The notes beneath the pieces are model-generated. The model made no database searches, was not told the DNA's origin, and saw nothing but the letters and a program-made list of their open reading frames with translations. A program made the position numbers and the translations under genes. Below are positions 26,242-36,236 of a stretch of 64,000 nt of DNA, piece after piece. The stretch's first letter is position 1. Each line of letters starts with the position of its first letter. Source of the DNA: Arminella tubonensis (GTDB taxonomy: Bacteria; Pseudomonadota; Alphaproteobacteria; Rhizobiales; Rhizobiaceae); contig NZ_PCDP01000035.1 in the NCBI RefSeq assembly GCF_003240585.1, positions 62,001 to 126,000 of the forward strand. Reading direction: 5' to 3'.

Positions 26242-26883
26242 ATGAAACGATCATTTTTCCTCTTGGCTGCCGCGTTCTCGCTCCTGCCCGTCGCAGCAGA
26301 TGCGCATCCCCACATCTTCATCGACGCGCAATTCGCAGTCGTCGCCGCGCCGGATGGGACGATCGCCGAGCTGAAGAACGTCTGGCAGTTCGACGAGGTG
26401 TTTTCCTCGTCCGTCCTTCTCGATTTTGACAAGAACGGCGACCTGAACCTCGACGCCAGTGAACTCAAAGCGGTCGGCAAGACCGTCCGCGAGTCCTTGG
26501 GCAAGTACAATTACTATACGAACGTCACGCTCAACGGCAAACCCGTGCCGATGGGCAAGCCTGACGTGATGCATGCGGACTACAAGGACGGCGCGCTGAC
26601 ACTGACCTTTTCGCTGAAGCCGGTTGAGAAGACCCCGCTCAAGGGGCTTCTGATCTTCGGCATCTACGATCCGAGCCTCTATACCGCCGTCGATTTCGCT
26701 GAAGACACCGACATGGCAACGACGGGCGCCGCCTTCGGCGCCTGCAAACGCAAGGTCGTCAGGCCCAATCCAGACCAGATCATCGCCCAGAACCAGGCAA
26801 CGCTCACCACGCTGTTCTTCAACGATCCGATGGGGACGAACTTCTCCCAACTGGTCGCGACACGATTGGAAGTTCAGTGCTGA
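26242..26883 (+). CDS. DUF1007 family secreted protein
   Basis: This is a 213-residue exported protein. A signal peptide (KRSFFLLAAAFSLLPVAADA) is followed by the family's HPHIFIDAQFAVVAAPDG start. The family normally occurs beside nickel/cobalt exporters or other metal transport genes. An EF-hand-like loop, DFDKNGDLNLDASEL, occurs around residue 60. Here the metal exporter partner is absent. ATG 26242 opens the signal peptide; the frame runs on upstream to 26083 without family character. The function is unknown; a periplasmic metal-linked role is inferred from family context only. Confidence 0.82.
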   Translation: MKRSFFLLAAAFSLLPVAADAHPHIFIDAQFAVVAAPDGTIAELKNVWQFDEVFSSSVLLDFDKNGDLNLDASELKAVGKTVRESLGKYNYYTNVTLNGKPVPMGKPDVMHADYKDGALTLTFSLKPVEKTPLKGLLIFGIYDPSLYTAVDFAEDTDMATTGAAFGACKRKVVRPNPDQIIAQNQATLTTLFFNDPMGTNFSQLVATRLEVQC

Positions 26884-26945
26884 CCCAATAGATTGGCGTC
26901 GAGTGCCAAAAGGCGATTCGGCATTCACCTTTCAAGGGGTGTGAT

Positions 26946-27632
26946 TTGGAGACGACGCTTTATCTGCCGATCAAGAATTTCCTCGAAAAGGCGGGCTACA
27001 CCGTCAAGGGCGAGATCGGCGGCTGCGACCTTCTCGCACTTGGTGATGGCGAGCCACCGCTGGTCGTCATCTGCGAGCTGAAGCTGAGTTTCAACCTCGA
27101 GCTTGTGCTGCAGGCGGTCGACCGTGCTGCGGCCAGCGACGAGGTCTGGCTCGCAGCTCGAATTTCCACCAAGGGAAAAGGCCGTGAAAAGGATCGCCGT
27201 TTTCGCGACCTCTGCCGCAGGCTCGGCTTCGGCATGCTCGGCGTCTCAGATCTCGGCACCGTCGACGTCCTTGTCAGCCCATGCTCGCCGATGCCGCGCA
27301 AGAATCCTCGCCGGAGAACCCGGCTCATCAGCGAGCACAAACGTCGCCAGGGAGATCCGACCGCCGGCGGAGGGTCGCGCATGCCTGTCATGACCGCCTA
27401 TCGCCAGCGGGCCTTGGCCTGCGCTGCGGCGCTGGAAGCCGGCCCGCAGCGGCCAAGAGACATCCGTGCCCTCGCGGCCGACGCCGCCAAGATTCTGCTC
27501 GACAATGTCTACGGCTGGTTCGAGCGGGTCGATCGCGGCGTTTACGCACTGACCGAGCAAGGACGGCTGGCCCTGCAGCGCTGGCCGCAATTAAGTCCCG
27601 AGGCCGAAATCACGATCGCCGCCGAGATTTGA
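26946..27632 (+). CDS. DUF2161 family PD-(D/E)XK nuclease-like protein
   Basis: This is a ~228-residue cytosolic protein of the DUF2161 family, predicted to have a restriction-endonuclease-like fold. The conserved core is at residues ~20-75: EIGGCDLLALGDGEPPLVVICELKLSFNLELVLQAVDR, broken here as Asp...Glu-x-Lys, with ELK as the catalytic E-x-K. A basic linker (KNPRRRTRLISEHKRRQG) is followed by a winged-helix-like C-terminus (AYRQRALACAAALEAG to YALTEQGRLAL). Start is TTG 26946 with AAGGGG just upstream. It may be a nucleic-acid-processing enzyme, but no activity is established for the family in my knowledge. Confidence 0.75.
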   Translation: METTLYLPIKNFLEKAGYTVKGEIGGCDLLALGDGEPPLVVICELKLSFNLELVLQAVDRAAASDEVWLAARISTKGKGREKDRRFRDLCRRLGFGMLGVSDLGTVDVLVSPCSPMPRKNPRRRTRLISEHKRRQGDPTAGGGSRMPVMTAYRQRALACAAALEAGPQRPRDIRALAADAAKILLDNVYGWFERVDRGVYALTEQGRLALQRWPQLSPEAEITIAAEI

Positions 27633-27820
27633 CGAGACCTGCCGCCGCCAACTGTTCCGATCTGTGGCAGCTACTAGATATTTCGCGTATCCTTTATTGG
27701 TCTCATTCTCCGTGTCCCCTTGGAATTACAGTGAAAACGGGAATGTGGGCTCCGAGCTCGGTTGACAATTCAGCCGAAAGTAGAAAAGTGCGCCATATCT
27801 AAAGCACTGCGGGGGGTTCC

Positions 27821-30800
27821 ATGTCTAAGCGCGCGTTTATCGGACTGTCGGCCTTTCTTTTTGCCACCATTGCTGCAGTGCTGCCGGCAGGTGCGGCAGA
27901 TACCAAACGCCAGGCAGTCACCACACAGGACGGCGATTATTTCGGTTTCGACCTGCGCACTGAGCAGAACCTGACGCTCGACCAATGCGAGACAAGCTGC
28001 ATCGGCGATCACTCCTGCCGCGCCTTCACCTATAACCCCAAGGTGAAGTGGTGTTTCCTCAAATCCGATTTCAACCAGCTGAACAGCTTCCCCGGCGCCA
28101 TTGCCGGCAAGATCGTCGACGCCGCCAGCCAGCCTGACATTGGCGCCGCCCCGGCACTACCCTTCGTCTCCGACAAGCTGGTCCAGGACGCCGCCGCCGC
28201 CAAGGATGGCTTGGCCTTGAGCGATGATCAGAAGAACCAGGGCGTCGAAAGCCTCGTGGCGCTTGCACATGTAGACCTCTCCGCCGGCAACGCCGTCGAC
28301 GCCGTCAAGGCCTTCTTGGGTGCGCTCGCGATCACGCCGGACAACAGTGCCTTGTGGATCGAGACAGCTCGCGCTGCCAACGGCATCAAGGACAATTCCG
28401 ATGTTGCCGGACAGGCAGCACTTGCCGCGCTCAACGGCTACCAGCTGACGCGCACCACCGGGAGCCGCGCCGACGCGCTCGCTGTGCTGGCGACGTCTCT
28501 GGCGAACTCGCAGAACTACCGTGCGGCTCTCAACGCCTACAAGGCCAGCCTCGCTTTGGTCCAGTCGAGGGACGTCAAGGCGGCCTATGCGGATTTGAGA
28601 ACCAGGCAGGGCTTCCGGATCATTGCCAACACCATCGACAACGACAGCATAACGCCGCGAGCCTGCGTGCAGTTTTCCGAACAGCTGATCAAGAGCGGCA
28701 CGGACTACACCCCCTTTGTGCTGCTCGACGGTGCAACGCCGAAAGCTCTGGAAGCCAAGGGTGACCAGATTTGCGTCGAAGGCCTGACCCACGGCCAGCG
28801 CTACAAGCTGACGGTCCGCGCCGGCCTCCCCTCCTCCGTCGACGAAAACCTCGAGGCTCAGGCCGACCTCACGCTCTACGTCAAGGATCGCTCCGCAAGC
28901 GTCCACTTCACCGGCGACAATTTCGTCCTGCCGGAAACCGTTCGCCGCGGCATTCCGCTGGTCTCGGTCAACACACCGAGCGCCAACCTGAAGCTCTACC
29001 GCATCGGCGATCGCGGCATCGCCCCACTTCTGACCAGCTCGCAATTCCTGACGCAGATCGACAGCTACAGCGCCCAGCGGCTGCAGGACGAATCAGGCGA
29101 ACTGGTCTGGCAGGGTGCAATCGATATCCAGTCGGATCTGAACAAGGATATCGTGACCAGCTTCCCTGTCGGCGAAGCGCTGCCGCAGCGCAAGCCTGGG
29201 GTCTACGTCCTGACCGCGACGCTTCCAAACGGCGGGCAGGAATGGGATTCACAGGCAACGCAATGGTTCGTCGTCTCCGACATCGGCATCTCGACCTATG
29301 CCGGCACCGACGGCCTCAACGTCTTTACCCGCTCGCTCGATAGCGCCAAACCGCTCGCCGGCATCGAGCTTCAGCTACTCGCCAAGAACAACGAGATTCT
29401 CGGCACGGCAAAGACAGACGCCAACGGCCACGCCACCTTCACCGCCGGCCTGATGCGCGGTACCGCGGCGCTGACACCGGCTGTCATCACCGCCAAGGAC
29501 GGCGACAAGGACTACGTCTTCCTCGACATGACCCGCGCCGGCTTCGACCTCTCCGACCGCGGCGTCACCGGCCGCGCTTCCCCGGGTGCGATCGACCTGC
29601 TCGCCTGGACGGAACGCGGCATCTACCGCGCCGGCGAGACCGTTCATGCCTCGGCGCTCGCGCGCGACAGCGCTGCAGCCGCAGTCGAAAATCTGCCGCT
29701 CACTTTCATCTTCACCCGGCCTGACGGCGTCGAGGACCGGCGGATCGTCAGCAACGGCACGCTCGGGGGCTATACGATCGACCTGCCGCTGCAGGCCAAT
29801 TCCATGCGCGGAACCTGGACGATGCAGGCCTTCACCGACCCTAAGGGTACGGCGATCGGCGAAAAGCAGTTCCTGGTCGATGACTTCGTGCCCGACCGGA
29901 TCGAGTTCGACCTGAAGAGCGACGCGAAGAATATCGAGATCGGCAAGCCGGCGCAGGTGAGCGTTGACGGCCGCTATCTCTACGGCGCCCCCGCAGCCGG
30001 CCTCAACCTCGAGGGCGAGGTGTCGCTGAAAACGACGCGTGAAAACGCTGACTTTCCGAACTATCTGTTTGGCCTCGCCGACGAGCAGGCAAGCGAGGAC
30101 ACCAAAGTCCCTCTGGACGACTTGCAGCCGGTCGACGATCAGGGCCACGAGACCTTTGACGTCAACATCGCCGACGCGCCCGCGACGACCCAGCTGCTGA
30201 ACGCCAACATCACTATCCGCATGCAGGAAGCCGGCGGTCGCGCGGTCGAGCGGTCGCTGACCCTTCCGGTCAAGGCCCAGGGGCCGATGATCGGTATCAA
30301 ACCCGAGTTTTCAGGCGATCTTGCCGAGAACTCGATCGGCCGGTTCAATGTCATCACCCTCGACAAGGACGGCCAGAAGCAGTCGCTATCCGGCCTGAAC
30401 TGGAAACTGCTGAGCATCGAGCAGAACTACCAGTGGTACCGCGACGGCACCGCCTGGAAATACGAACCCGTCACCTCCACCAAGCAGGTCGCAAACGGTA
30501 CGATCAACACCACGACCGATGGGGGAGAAATCTCGGTTCCGGTCACCTGGGGCCGCTTCCGTCTTGAGATAGATACCGCAGCCGCTGATGGCCCGACCTC
30601 CAGCGTCGAATTCGAGGCTGGCTTCTATGTCGCATCGACCTCTACGGAGACGCCGGATGGTCTCGTCATCGGCCTCGACAAGGAGACCTACGCAATCGGC
30701 GACACCGCCAAGCTGAAGGTCTCGCCACGCTTCGCCGGCGAGGTGCTCGTGACGATCGGCACAGAAAACGTCATCGCAACCGAGACCGCCAGCATTCCGG

Positions 30801-33274
30801 CAGGCGGCGGCGAGGTGGACATTCCCGTCACTGCCGATTTCGGCGCGGGCGCCTATATCACCACCACGCTCTTCCGCCCCGGCACCGCCCAGCAAAGCCG
30901 CATGCCGATGCGCGCCATCGGCGTCAAATGGCTGAAGGTGGATCCGGCGGACCGCAAGCTCTCCGTAAAGCTGACGCCGCCTGAAAAGACATTGCCGCGC
31001 CAGCCGCTGGTCATTCCCGTTGAAGTCAGCGGCGCCGATGTCGGCACGGAGGCCTACGTCACGGTTGCCGCAGTCGACGTCGGCATCCTGAACCTGACCC
31101 GCTACGAGGTGCCAAGCCCCGATGGCTGGTATTTCGGCCAGCGCCAGCTCGGGCTCGAGATCCGCGATCTCTACGGCCGCCTGATCGACGGCTCGCTCGG
31201 CGCCACGGGCCACTTGCGCACCGGCGGCGACGGCGCCGCGGTCGCCCTGCAGGGCAGCCCACCCACCGAGAAGCTGGTTGCCTTCTTCTCCGGACCGGTG
31301 AAGGTCGGCCCGGACGGCAAGGCGTCCGTCAGCTTCGACATACCGCAATTCAACGGCACGGCGCGCATCATGGTGGTCGCCTGGTCGAAGCATGGCGTCG
31401 GCCACGCAAGCACCGATGTCGTCATTCGCGACCCGGTCGTGGTCACGGCCAGCCTGCCGAAATTCTTAAGCCCAGGCGACAACAGCCAACTCCGTCTGGA
31501 CATCGCCAACACCGACGCACCCGCCGGCGCCTACCAGCTCCAGGTCACCAGCAACCCGGCGATAGCGGTCGCGCAGGCCGCGTCCCTGCAAACCATCAAC
31601 CTGACCGCCGGCGGCAAGGTCGCCCTGACCCTGCCCTTGACCGGGCAGCAACCAGGCGACGGCGTCGTCTCCGTCAAGCTGTCGAACGCATCGGGCATTT
31701 CGCTGGAGCAATCGCTCGACATCCCGGTTCGCCCCTCTTCCCTGCCCGTGACGATAAGCCGTCCGCTGACCATCCAGCCCGGAACGAGCCTGACGGTCAA
31801 CGGCGACCTCCTGGCCGATAGCCTGTTGCAGGGCGCGTCCGTCAGCCTCAACGTCGCCCGCGCGCAAGGCTTCGATATCCCGGCGCTGCTAATGAGCCTC
31901 GACCGCTACCCCTACGGTTGCGCCGAGCAGATCACCAGCAAGTCGCTGCCCCTGCTCTATTTGAGCGAGCTCTCCAAGAAATCCGGCTTGCCTGAGGATC
32001 CCGATACGCAAAAGCGCGTGCAGGATGCCATCTATCGGGTTCTGTCCTATCAGTCCTCGACCGGCAGCTTCGGCCTCTGGGCTCCAGGCTCCGGCGATCT
32101 CTGGCTCGACGCCTATGTCACCGACTTCCTGACCCGCGCTCGCGAACAGAAATACAACGTCCCGGACCAGGCCATGGTTCAGGCGCTCGACAATCTGCAG
32201 AACTCGACCGCCAGCGACACCAACGTCAAGGACAACGGCAACGAGATCGCCTATGCGCTCTACGTGCTCGCCCGAAACCGCAAGGCCTCGATCAGCGACC
32301 TGCGCTACTACGCGGATACGATGCTCAACGACTTTCCGACGCCGCTCTCAAAGGCGCACCTGGCAGCCGCACTCGCGCTTTACGGAGACGCGCAGCGCTC
32401 GAAGAGCACGTTCCTCGCCGCCCTGCAGATGTCGGAAAAGGATGCGGTGACCAAGGTGAGCTTCATCCGCTCCGACTACGGCTCGACGCTGCGCGACGGT
32501 GCCGCAGTCCTGGCGCTGGCTGCCGAAAGCCGCCCCGTGCCGCCGATCGTCCCGGAATTGACGAAGATCGTCTCCAAGGAATGGCAGCAGAAAGCCTATA
32601 CCAGCACCCAGGAACAGACCTGGATGCTGCTCGCCGCCCGCGCACTGGCGAACGGCGATGACGACCTGAAGCTCGACGTCAACGGCGCTGCCCATACGGG
32701 TGCCTACAGCGCCCGGATGACTGGCGACGCCCTGCTCGAACACCCCGTCACGGTCACCAACCAGACGACGCAACCGCTGCAGGCGTCGGTAACCACCGTC
32801 GCCTCCCCGAAACAGCCGCTGACAGCAGGCGGCGACGGCTTCAAGATCGAGCGCGCCTACTACACGCTTGGAGGCGACGAGGCCAATGTCAGCCAGGTCA
32901 AGCAGAACGAGCGCTATGTGGTCGTGCTGAAGGTCACCCAGACCAACAGCTGGCCATCGAAGATCATGATCACCGACCTCCTGCCCGCCGGATTCGAGAT
33001 CGATAATCCCGGTCTCGTCAACAGCGCCCAGCTTTCGAACTTCGACTGGATCGGCGAAGTCGAACCGGCCCATGTCGAGTTCCGCAGCGACCGCTTCATC
33101 GCGGCGATGGACCGCACCGGTGACGACAACGGCGAGATCACGCTCGCCTATGTCGTGCGCGCCGTGACGCCGGGTACGTACGATCAGCCGGGCGCCAATG
33201 TCGAGGACATGTATCGGCCGCAGTTCTTTGCCCGCACGGCGACCGGTCGCATGGAGGTCGAGGCGGCGAAATAA
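27821..33274 (+). CDS. Bacterial alpha-2-macroglobulin with N-terminal PAN/Apple-like domain
   Basis: This is a 1,817-residue periplasmic protein. Signal peptide (1-26, ending PAGAA) is followed by a small Cys-rich PAN/Apple-like domain (~35-85, Cys56, 60, 66, 78). A helical repeat-like segment (~115-260, TPR-like) and then a macroglobulin chain of Ig-like domains come next. The thioester motif CAEQ is at 1367-1370, in YPYGCAEQITSK, and is followed by an alpha-helical thioester domain and the receptor-binding-like end (NVEDMYRPQFFARTATG). Such proteins trap invading proteases covalently. There is no lipobox, unlike the lipoprotein ECAM/YfhM of E. coli. Its stop overlaps the pbpC start (TAATG), the classical yfhM-pbpC arrangement for guarding a breached wall. 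Confidence 0.92.
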   Translation: MSKRAFIGLSAFLFATIAAVLPAGAADTKRQAVTTQDGDYFGFDLRTEQNLTLDQCETSCIGDHSCRAFTYNPKVKWCFLKSDFNQLNSFPGAIAGKIVDAASQPDIGAAPALPFVSDKLVQDAAAAKDGLALSDDQKNQGVESLVALAHVDLSAGNAVDAVKAFLGALAITPDNSALWIETARAANGIKDNSDVAGQAALAALNGYQLTRTTGSRADALAVLATSLANSQNYRAALNAYKASLALVQSRDVKAAYADLRTRQGFRIIANTIDNDSITPRACVQFSEQLIKSGTDYTPFVLLDGATPKALEAKGDQICVEGLTHGQRYKLTVRAGLPSSVDENLEAQADLTLYVKDRSASVHFTGDNFVLPETVRRGIPLVSVNTPSANLKLYRIGDRGIAPLLTSSQFLTQIDSYSAQRLQDESGELVWQGAIDIQSDLNKDIVTSFPVGEALPQRKPGVYVLTATLPNGGQEWDSQATQWFVVSDIGISTYAGTDGLNVFTRSLDSAKPLAGIELQLLAKNNEILGTAKTDANGHATFTAGLMRGTAALTPAVITAKDGDKDYVFLDMTRAGFDLSDRGVTGRASPGAIDLLAWTERGIYRAGETVHASALARDSAAAAVENLPLTFIFTRPDGVEDRRIVSNGTLGGYTIDLPLQANSMRGTWTMQAFTDPKGTAIGEKQFLVDDFVPDRIEFDLKSDAKNIEIGKPAQVSVDGRYLYGAPAAGLNLEGEVSLKTTRENADFPNYLFGLADEQASEDTKVPLDDLQPVDDQGHETFDVNIADAPATTQLLNANITIRMQEAGGRAVERSLTLPVKAQGPMIGIKPEFSGDLAENSIGRFNVITLDKDGQKQSLSGLNWKLLSIEQNYQWYRDGTAWKYEPVTSTKQVANGTINTTTDGGEISVPVTWGRFRLEIDTAAADGPTSSVEFEAGFYVASTSTETPDGLVIGLDKETYAIGDTAKLKVSPRFAGEVLVTIGTENVIATETASIPAGGGEVDIPVTADFGAGAYITTTLFRPGTAQQSRMPMRAIGVKWLKVDPADRKLSVKLTPPEKTLPRQPLVIPVEVSGADVGTEAYVTVAAVDVGILNLTRYEVPSPDGWYFGQRQLGLEIRDLYGRLIDGSLGATGHLRTGGDGAAVALQGSPPTEKLVAFFSGPVKVGPDGKASVSFDIPQFNGTARIMVVAWSKHGVGHASTDVVIRDPVVVTASLPKFLSPGDNSQLRLDIANTDAPAGAYQLQVTSNPAIAVAQAASLQTINLTAGGKVALTLPLTGQQPGDGVVSVKLSNASGISLEQSLDIPVRPSSLPVTISRPLTIQPGTSLTVNGDLLADSLLQGASVSLNVARAQGFDIPALLMSLDRYPYGCAEQITSKSLPLLYLSELSKKSGLPEDPDTQKRVQDAIYRVLSYQSSTGSFGLWAPGSGDLWLDAYVTDFLTRAREQKYNVPDQAMVQALDNLQNSTASDTNVKDNGNEIAYALYVLARNRKASISDLRYYADTMLNDFPTPLSKAHLAAALALYGDAQRSKSTFLAALQMSEKDAVTKVSFIRSDYGSTLRDGAAVLALAAESRPVPPIVPELTKIVSKEWQQKAYTSTQEQTWMLLAARALANGDDDLKLDVNGAAHTGAYSARMTGDALLEHPVTVTNQTTQPLQASVTTVASPKQPLTAGGDGFKIERAYYTLGGDEANVSQVKQNERYVVVLKVTQTNSWPSKIMITDLLPAGFEIDNPGLVNSAQLSNFDWIGEVEPAHVEFRSDRFIAAMDRTGDDNGEITLAYVVRAVTPGTYDQPGANVEDMYRPQFFARTATGRMEVEAAK

Positions 33275-35361
33275 TGTCGATCTGGCGAAAACTCGGGTTT
33301 GGCGTATCGGCGGCAGCCCTTCTGGTGACGGCGGCAATGTTCGGTCTCGACGTTGCCGACCGTGCCTTTCCGCCGCCTTTGCAAAAAGCCAACCTCGTCT
33401 CCTCTGAAGTTCTCGACGCCGACGGCCAGTTGCTCCGAGCCTTCGCGACACCGGAAGGCCGCTGGCGGCTGAAGACCACCGCCGCCGATGTCGATCCGCA
33501 GTTCGTCCGCATGCTGATTGCCTACGAAGATCGCCGCTTCGAGCAGCATCACGGCGTCGACCTCGTCGCAATCGGTCGCGCCGCCCTGCAGTTCGTCACC
33601 CACGGGCGCGTGGTCTCCGGCGCCTCGACGCTGTCGATGCAGGTGGCCCGCCTGCTCGAGCCGCGCCCCGAAAGGACAATCAGCGCAAAGCTGCTGCAGC
33701 TCGTCCGAGCAATCCAGATCGAGCGGCGGCTGAGTAAAGCTGAGATTCTCGACCTCTACCTGACCCACGCCCCCTATGGCGGCAATCTGGAGGGCATCCG
33801 TGCGGCGAGCCTTGCCTATTTCGGCAAGGAGCCACGCCGCCTGACGGTCGCGCAATCGGCCATGCTGGTCGCCATTCCGCAGCTCCCCGAGAGACGCCGT
33901 CCCGACCGTAATCTTGCAGCCGCTACCGCCGCACGCCATCGTGTACTCCAACGCGCAGCCGTTGCTGAGGTCATTGGCGATGGGGAAGCCGAGCGCGCCG
34001 AACTGACAGCGATCCCCACCGGCAGGCTGCAATTGCCGGCTTACGCCGCCCATCTGGCCGAAGCCGCACTTCGCAAGGAGCCCGGTGTCGACCAGCACAG
34101 GACGACACTGCGCCGACGCATCCAGCAGGGACTTGAGACCGTTACGAAGGAAGCAGCGGCTCGCCTGGACCCGAAGGTCTCGATCGCCATGGTCATGGCC
34201 GATTCCAAGACCGGCGAGATCGTCGGCGAGGTCGGCTCCGCCGGATATTTCGACAGCAGCCGCTACGGCTGGATCGACATGACCCGGGTCTACCGCTCTC
34301 CCGGCTCGGCCTTGAAGCCATTCATCTACGGCCTCGCCTTCGAGCAGGGACTGGTCTCGCAGGAGACCATCATCGAGGACCGCCCGGCGGACTTCTTCGG
34401 CTACCGCCCGAAGAACTTCGACACCACCTACCAAGGCGACGTCAGCGTCCGCCAGGCATTGCAACTCTCCCTGAATGTCCCCGCCGTCAGGATACTCGAC
34501 GCCGTCGGCCCGACCCGGTTGCTCGTCCGCTTCCGTCGCGCCGATGTGAGACCTGTCCTGCCGCCCAACGAAACACCCGGCCTCGCGATCGGTCTCGGAG
34601 GCCTCGGCATAACGCTGAAGGACCTCGTCCAGCTTTATGCAGGCCTTGCCAATCGTAGCAATCCCGTCCGCCTCGGCGACGGCATCGTCGACAAGCCCGC
34701 CATCGTCGATAGCGAACCCCTGCTTGAACCGGTCGCCGCATGGAATGTTGCCGACATCCTCTCAGGCATCATCGCGCCGGCCGGTAGCGCCCAGCATGGA
34801 ATCGCCTATAAGACCGGCACCAGCTATGGCTTCCGCGATGCCTGGTCTGTCGGTTACGACGGCCGCTACGTGCTCGGCGTCTGGGTCGGACGCCCCGACA
34901 ACGGCGCCGTCCCCGGCCTCACCGGCTATGGCACCGCAGCACCGATCCTCTTCCAGGCCTTCGAAAAATCCGGCGTCGGCATTACACCCCTGCCAGCCGC
35001 CCCGACAGGCGCCGTCCGCATAGCCCAATCCCAATTACCGATAAGCCAGCGCCGGTTCTCTATGACCACAAGCGGCCTCCTCTCCGCTTCGACGCGCGAA
35101 CCCGCCCCACAGATCGTCTACCCGCCAGAAGGCGCGCATGTCGAACTCGGCGCCAACGGCGACGGTACCCTGATGCCGCTCGTCCTCAAACTCCAAGGCG
35201 GCCGCGCGCCCTTCCGCTGGCTCGCAAACGGCAAGCCGCTCGCCGACATCTCCCGCAACCGCATCAGCCAATGGCAACCAGACGGCAATGGCTATTCGAC
35301 GCTTACGGTGATCGACGCGGTAGGAAGGGCGGCGACTGTTGGGGTGTTTTTGACAAAATGA
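33274..35361 (+). CDS. pbpC: Penicillin-binding protein 1C
   Basis: PbpC is a bifunctional peptidoglycan synthase, 695 residues here. An N-terminal membrane anchor (VSAAALLVTAAMFGLDVA) precedes the GT51 transglycosylase (AYEDRRFEQHHGVD with catalytic Glu85, and GASTLSMQVARLL). A transpeptidase domain follows with SALK (Ser345), SLN and KTGTS motifs, and a C-terminal BiPBP_C domain (~605-695). The transpeptidase motifs are intact, so no missing residue is obvious. It overlaps the macroglobulin gene by one base and is therefore co-translated. The pair is thought to repair the wall where the macroglobulin is needed (inference from the known pairing). Confidence 0.95.
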   Translation: MSIWRKLGFGVSAAALLVTAAMFGLDVADRAFPPPLQKANLVSSEVLDADGQLLRAFATPEGRWRLKTTAADVDPQFVRMLIAYEDRRFEQHHGVDLVAIGRAALQFVTHGRVVSGASTLSMQVARLLEPRPERTISAKLLQLVRAIQIERRLSKAEILDLYLTHAPYGGNLEGIRAASLAYFGKEPRRLTVAQSAMLVAIPQLPERRRPDRNLAAATAARHRVLQRAAVAEVIGDGEAERAELTAIPTGRLQLPAYAAHLAEAALRKEPGVDQHRTTLRRRIQQGLETVTKEAAARLDPKVSIAMVMADSKTGEIVGEVGSAGYFDSSRYGWIDMTRVYRSPGSALKPFIYGLAFEQGLVSQETIIEDRPADFFGYRPKNFDTTYQGDVSVRQALQLSLNVPAVRILDAVGPTRLLVRFRRADVRPVLPPNETPGLAIGLGGLGITLKDLVQLYAGLANRSNPVRLGDGIVDKPAIVDSEPLLEPVAAWNVADILSGIIAPAGSAQHGIAYKTGTSYGFRDAWSVGYDGRYVLGVWVGRPDNGAVPGLTGYGTAAPILFQAFEKSGVGITPLPAAPTGAVRIAQSQLPISQRRFSMTTSGLLSASTREPAPQIVYPPEGAHVELGANGDGTLMPLVLKLQGGRAPFRWLANGKPLADISRNRISQWQPDGNGYSTLTVIDAVGRAATVGVFLTK

Positions 35362-35372
35362 CGCTGCCCCGA

Positions 35373-35537
35373 GCAAGCGCCCTCGTGCTTCGAGGCTCCG
35401 GCCAAAAGCCTCCGCACCTCAGCATGAGGGCTAAACGATCGCAAAGGCTAGAAAAAACCGCCGCCCCATCCCTCATGGTGAGGTGTAGGCGTAGCGCAGC
35501 GTAGACACACCTCCAACCACGAGGGATGGCCTCGGGG
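35373..35537. repeat. Mosaic palindromic intergenic repeat, copy 2 (modules C-D-A-B)
   Basis: The space between the convergent pbpC and higA genes holds the same four modules as 1889-2050 but in rotated order. Module C is at 35373-35396 and D at 35420-35432. Module A is at 35471-35485 and B at 35514-35537. C pairs with D, and A with B, as in copy 1, so each pair is one palindromic unit and the two units have been shuffled. This is direct sequence comparison within the window. Confidence 0.75.
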
Positions 35538-35554
35538 CCAGAGCTGACGAAACT

Positions 35555-35938
35555 CTAAGCCACCGCCAACTCATAAGGACGAACAAGCACATCCGCCGGC
35601 AAGCCCCAGGCTTCACGCAACCTGAAGATCATCTCGATAGTGAGCGCCCGCTTGCGATTAAGAATTTCCGATGCCCGGGAGCGCGAGCCCAGCAGCCCGG
35701 CTAAGTCACTTTGGCTTCTGTTGGTCATTTCCATGAAAGCGCGCAACGCGACTATCGGCTCAAGATCATCGATAGGGAAATGCCGGCTTTCATAGGCTTC
35801 GATCAAATCTGCAAGCACATCAAAGCGATCCGCCTCCGGCGTACCCGCTTCTGGCGGCATTTCAAAATAAGGCTCAATCTCCGAAATGGCCCAGGCAAGG
35901 TCCGCATCCGTTCTGATCGGTCTGATATTATCCATCAT
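35555..35938 (-). CDS. higA: HigA-type antitoxin (XRE family)
   Basis: This is a 127-residue antitoxin. An acidic N-terminal half (EIEPYFEMPPEAGTPEADR and LIEAYESRHFPIDD, the toxin-neutralising region of HigA-type proteins) is followed by a C-terminal XRE helix-turn-helix (SQSDLAGLLGSRSRASEILNRKRALTIEMIFRLREAWGLP). The helix-turn-helix would repress its own promoter, which carries a palindrome at 36243-36257. The start ATG overlaps the toxin stop (ATGA), so the toxin is first in the operon, the usual HigBA order. Ends beside a repeat. The family assignment is by order and motif. Confidence 0.85.
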   Translation of the reverse strand: MMDNIRPIRTDADLAWAISEIEPYFEMPPEAGTPEADRFDVLADLIEAYESRHFPIDDLEPIVALRAFMEMTNRSQSDLAGLLGSRSRASEILNRKRALTIEMIFRLREAWGLPADVLVRPYELAVA

Positions 35939-36231
35939 ACGGTCTCCGCACTGATTTTGTCATATTCCCGATGGGTGCCGACAAACTTTATCAGCACGCG
36001 TTTGAACGAGTATGCGACATAGACAACCAGTCTATATTTGTTTCCTGCGATATCGAAGATCACTCTGTTGTCACCCACGAAGTCCACGTTTGAGCCGAAC
36101 ATCAACTTGATATCTGCTGGACGATGCCACTCGACTTTGCTGACAACCGCGTGCCACGTGCTTAACGGTATTTTTGCTTGGGGATGGCGCTCCCAAAATG
36201 CTCTCAGAGTTGACTTCGAGATGATCTGCAT
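35935..36231 (-). CDS. higB: HigB-type mRNA interferase toxin
   Basis: This is a 98-residue RelE/HigB-like toxin. MQIISKSTLRAFWERHPQAK, the conserved KIPLSTWHAVVSKVEWHRPADIK split segment, then NRVIFDIAGNKYRLVVYVAYS and KFVGTHREYDKI fit the HigB family, with His/Lys/Arg residues for ribosome-dependent mRNA cleavage. ATG 36231 is preferred over an upstream TTG (36249) that overlaps the promoter. No ribosome-binding site is present, because the -10 element ends five bases before the ATG, so a leaderless transcript is likely. It overlaps higA by four bases. Confidence 0.85.
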   Translation of the reverse strand: MQIISKSTLRAFWERHPQAKIPLSTWHAVVSKVEWHRPADIKLMFGSNVDFVGDNRVIFDIAGNKYRLVVYVAYSFKRVLIKFVGTHREYDKISAETV

Positions 36232-36236
36232 GCACG

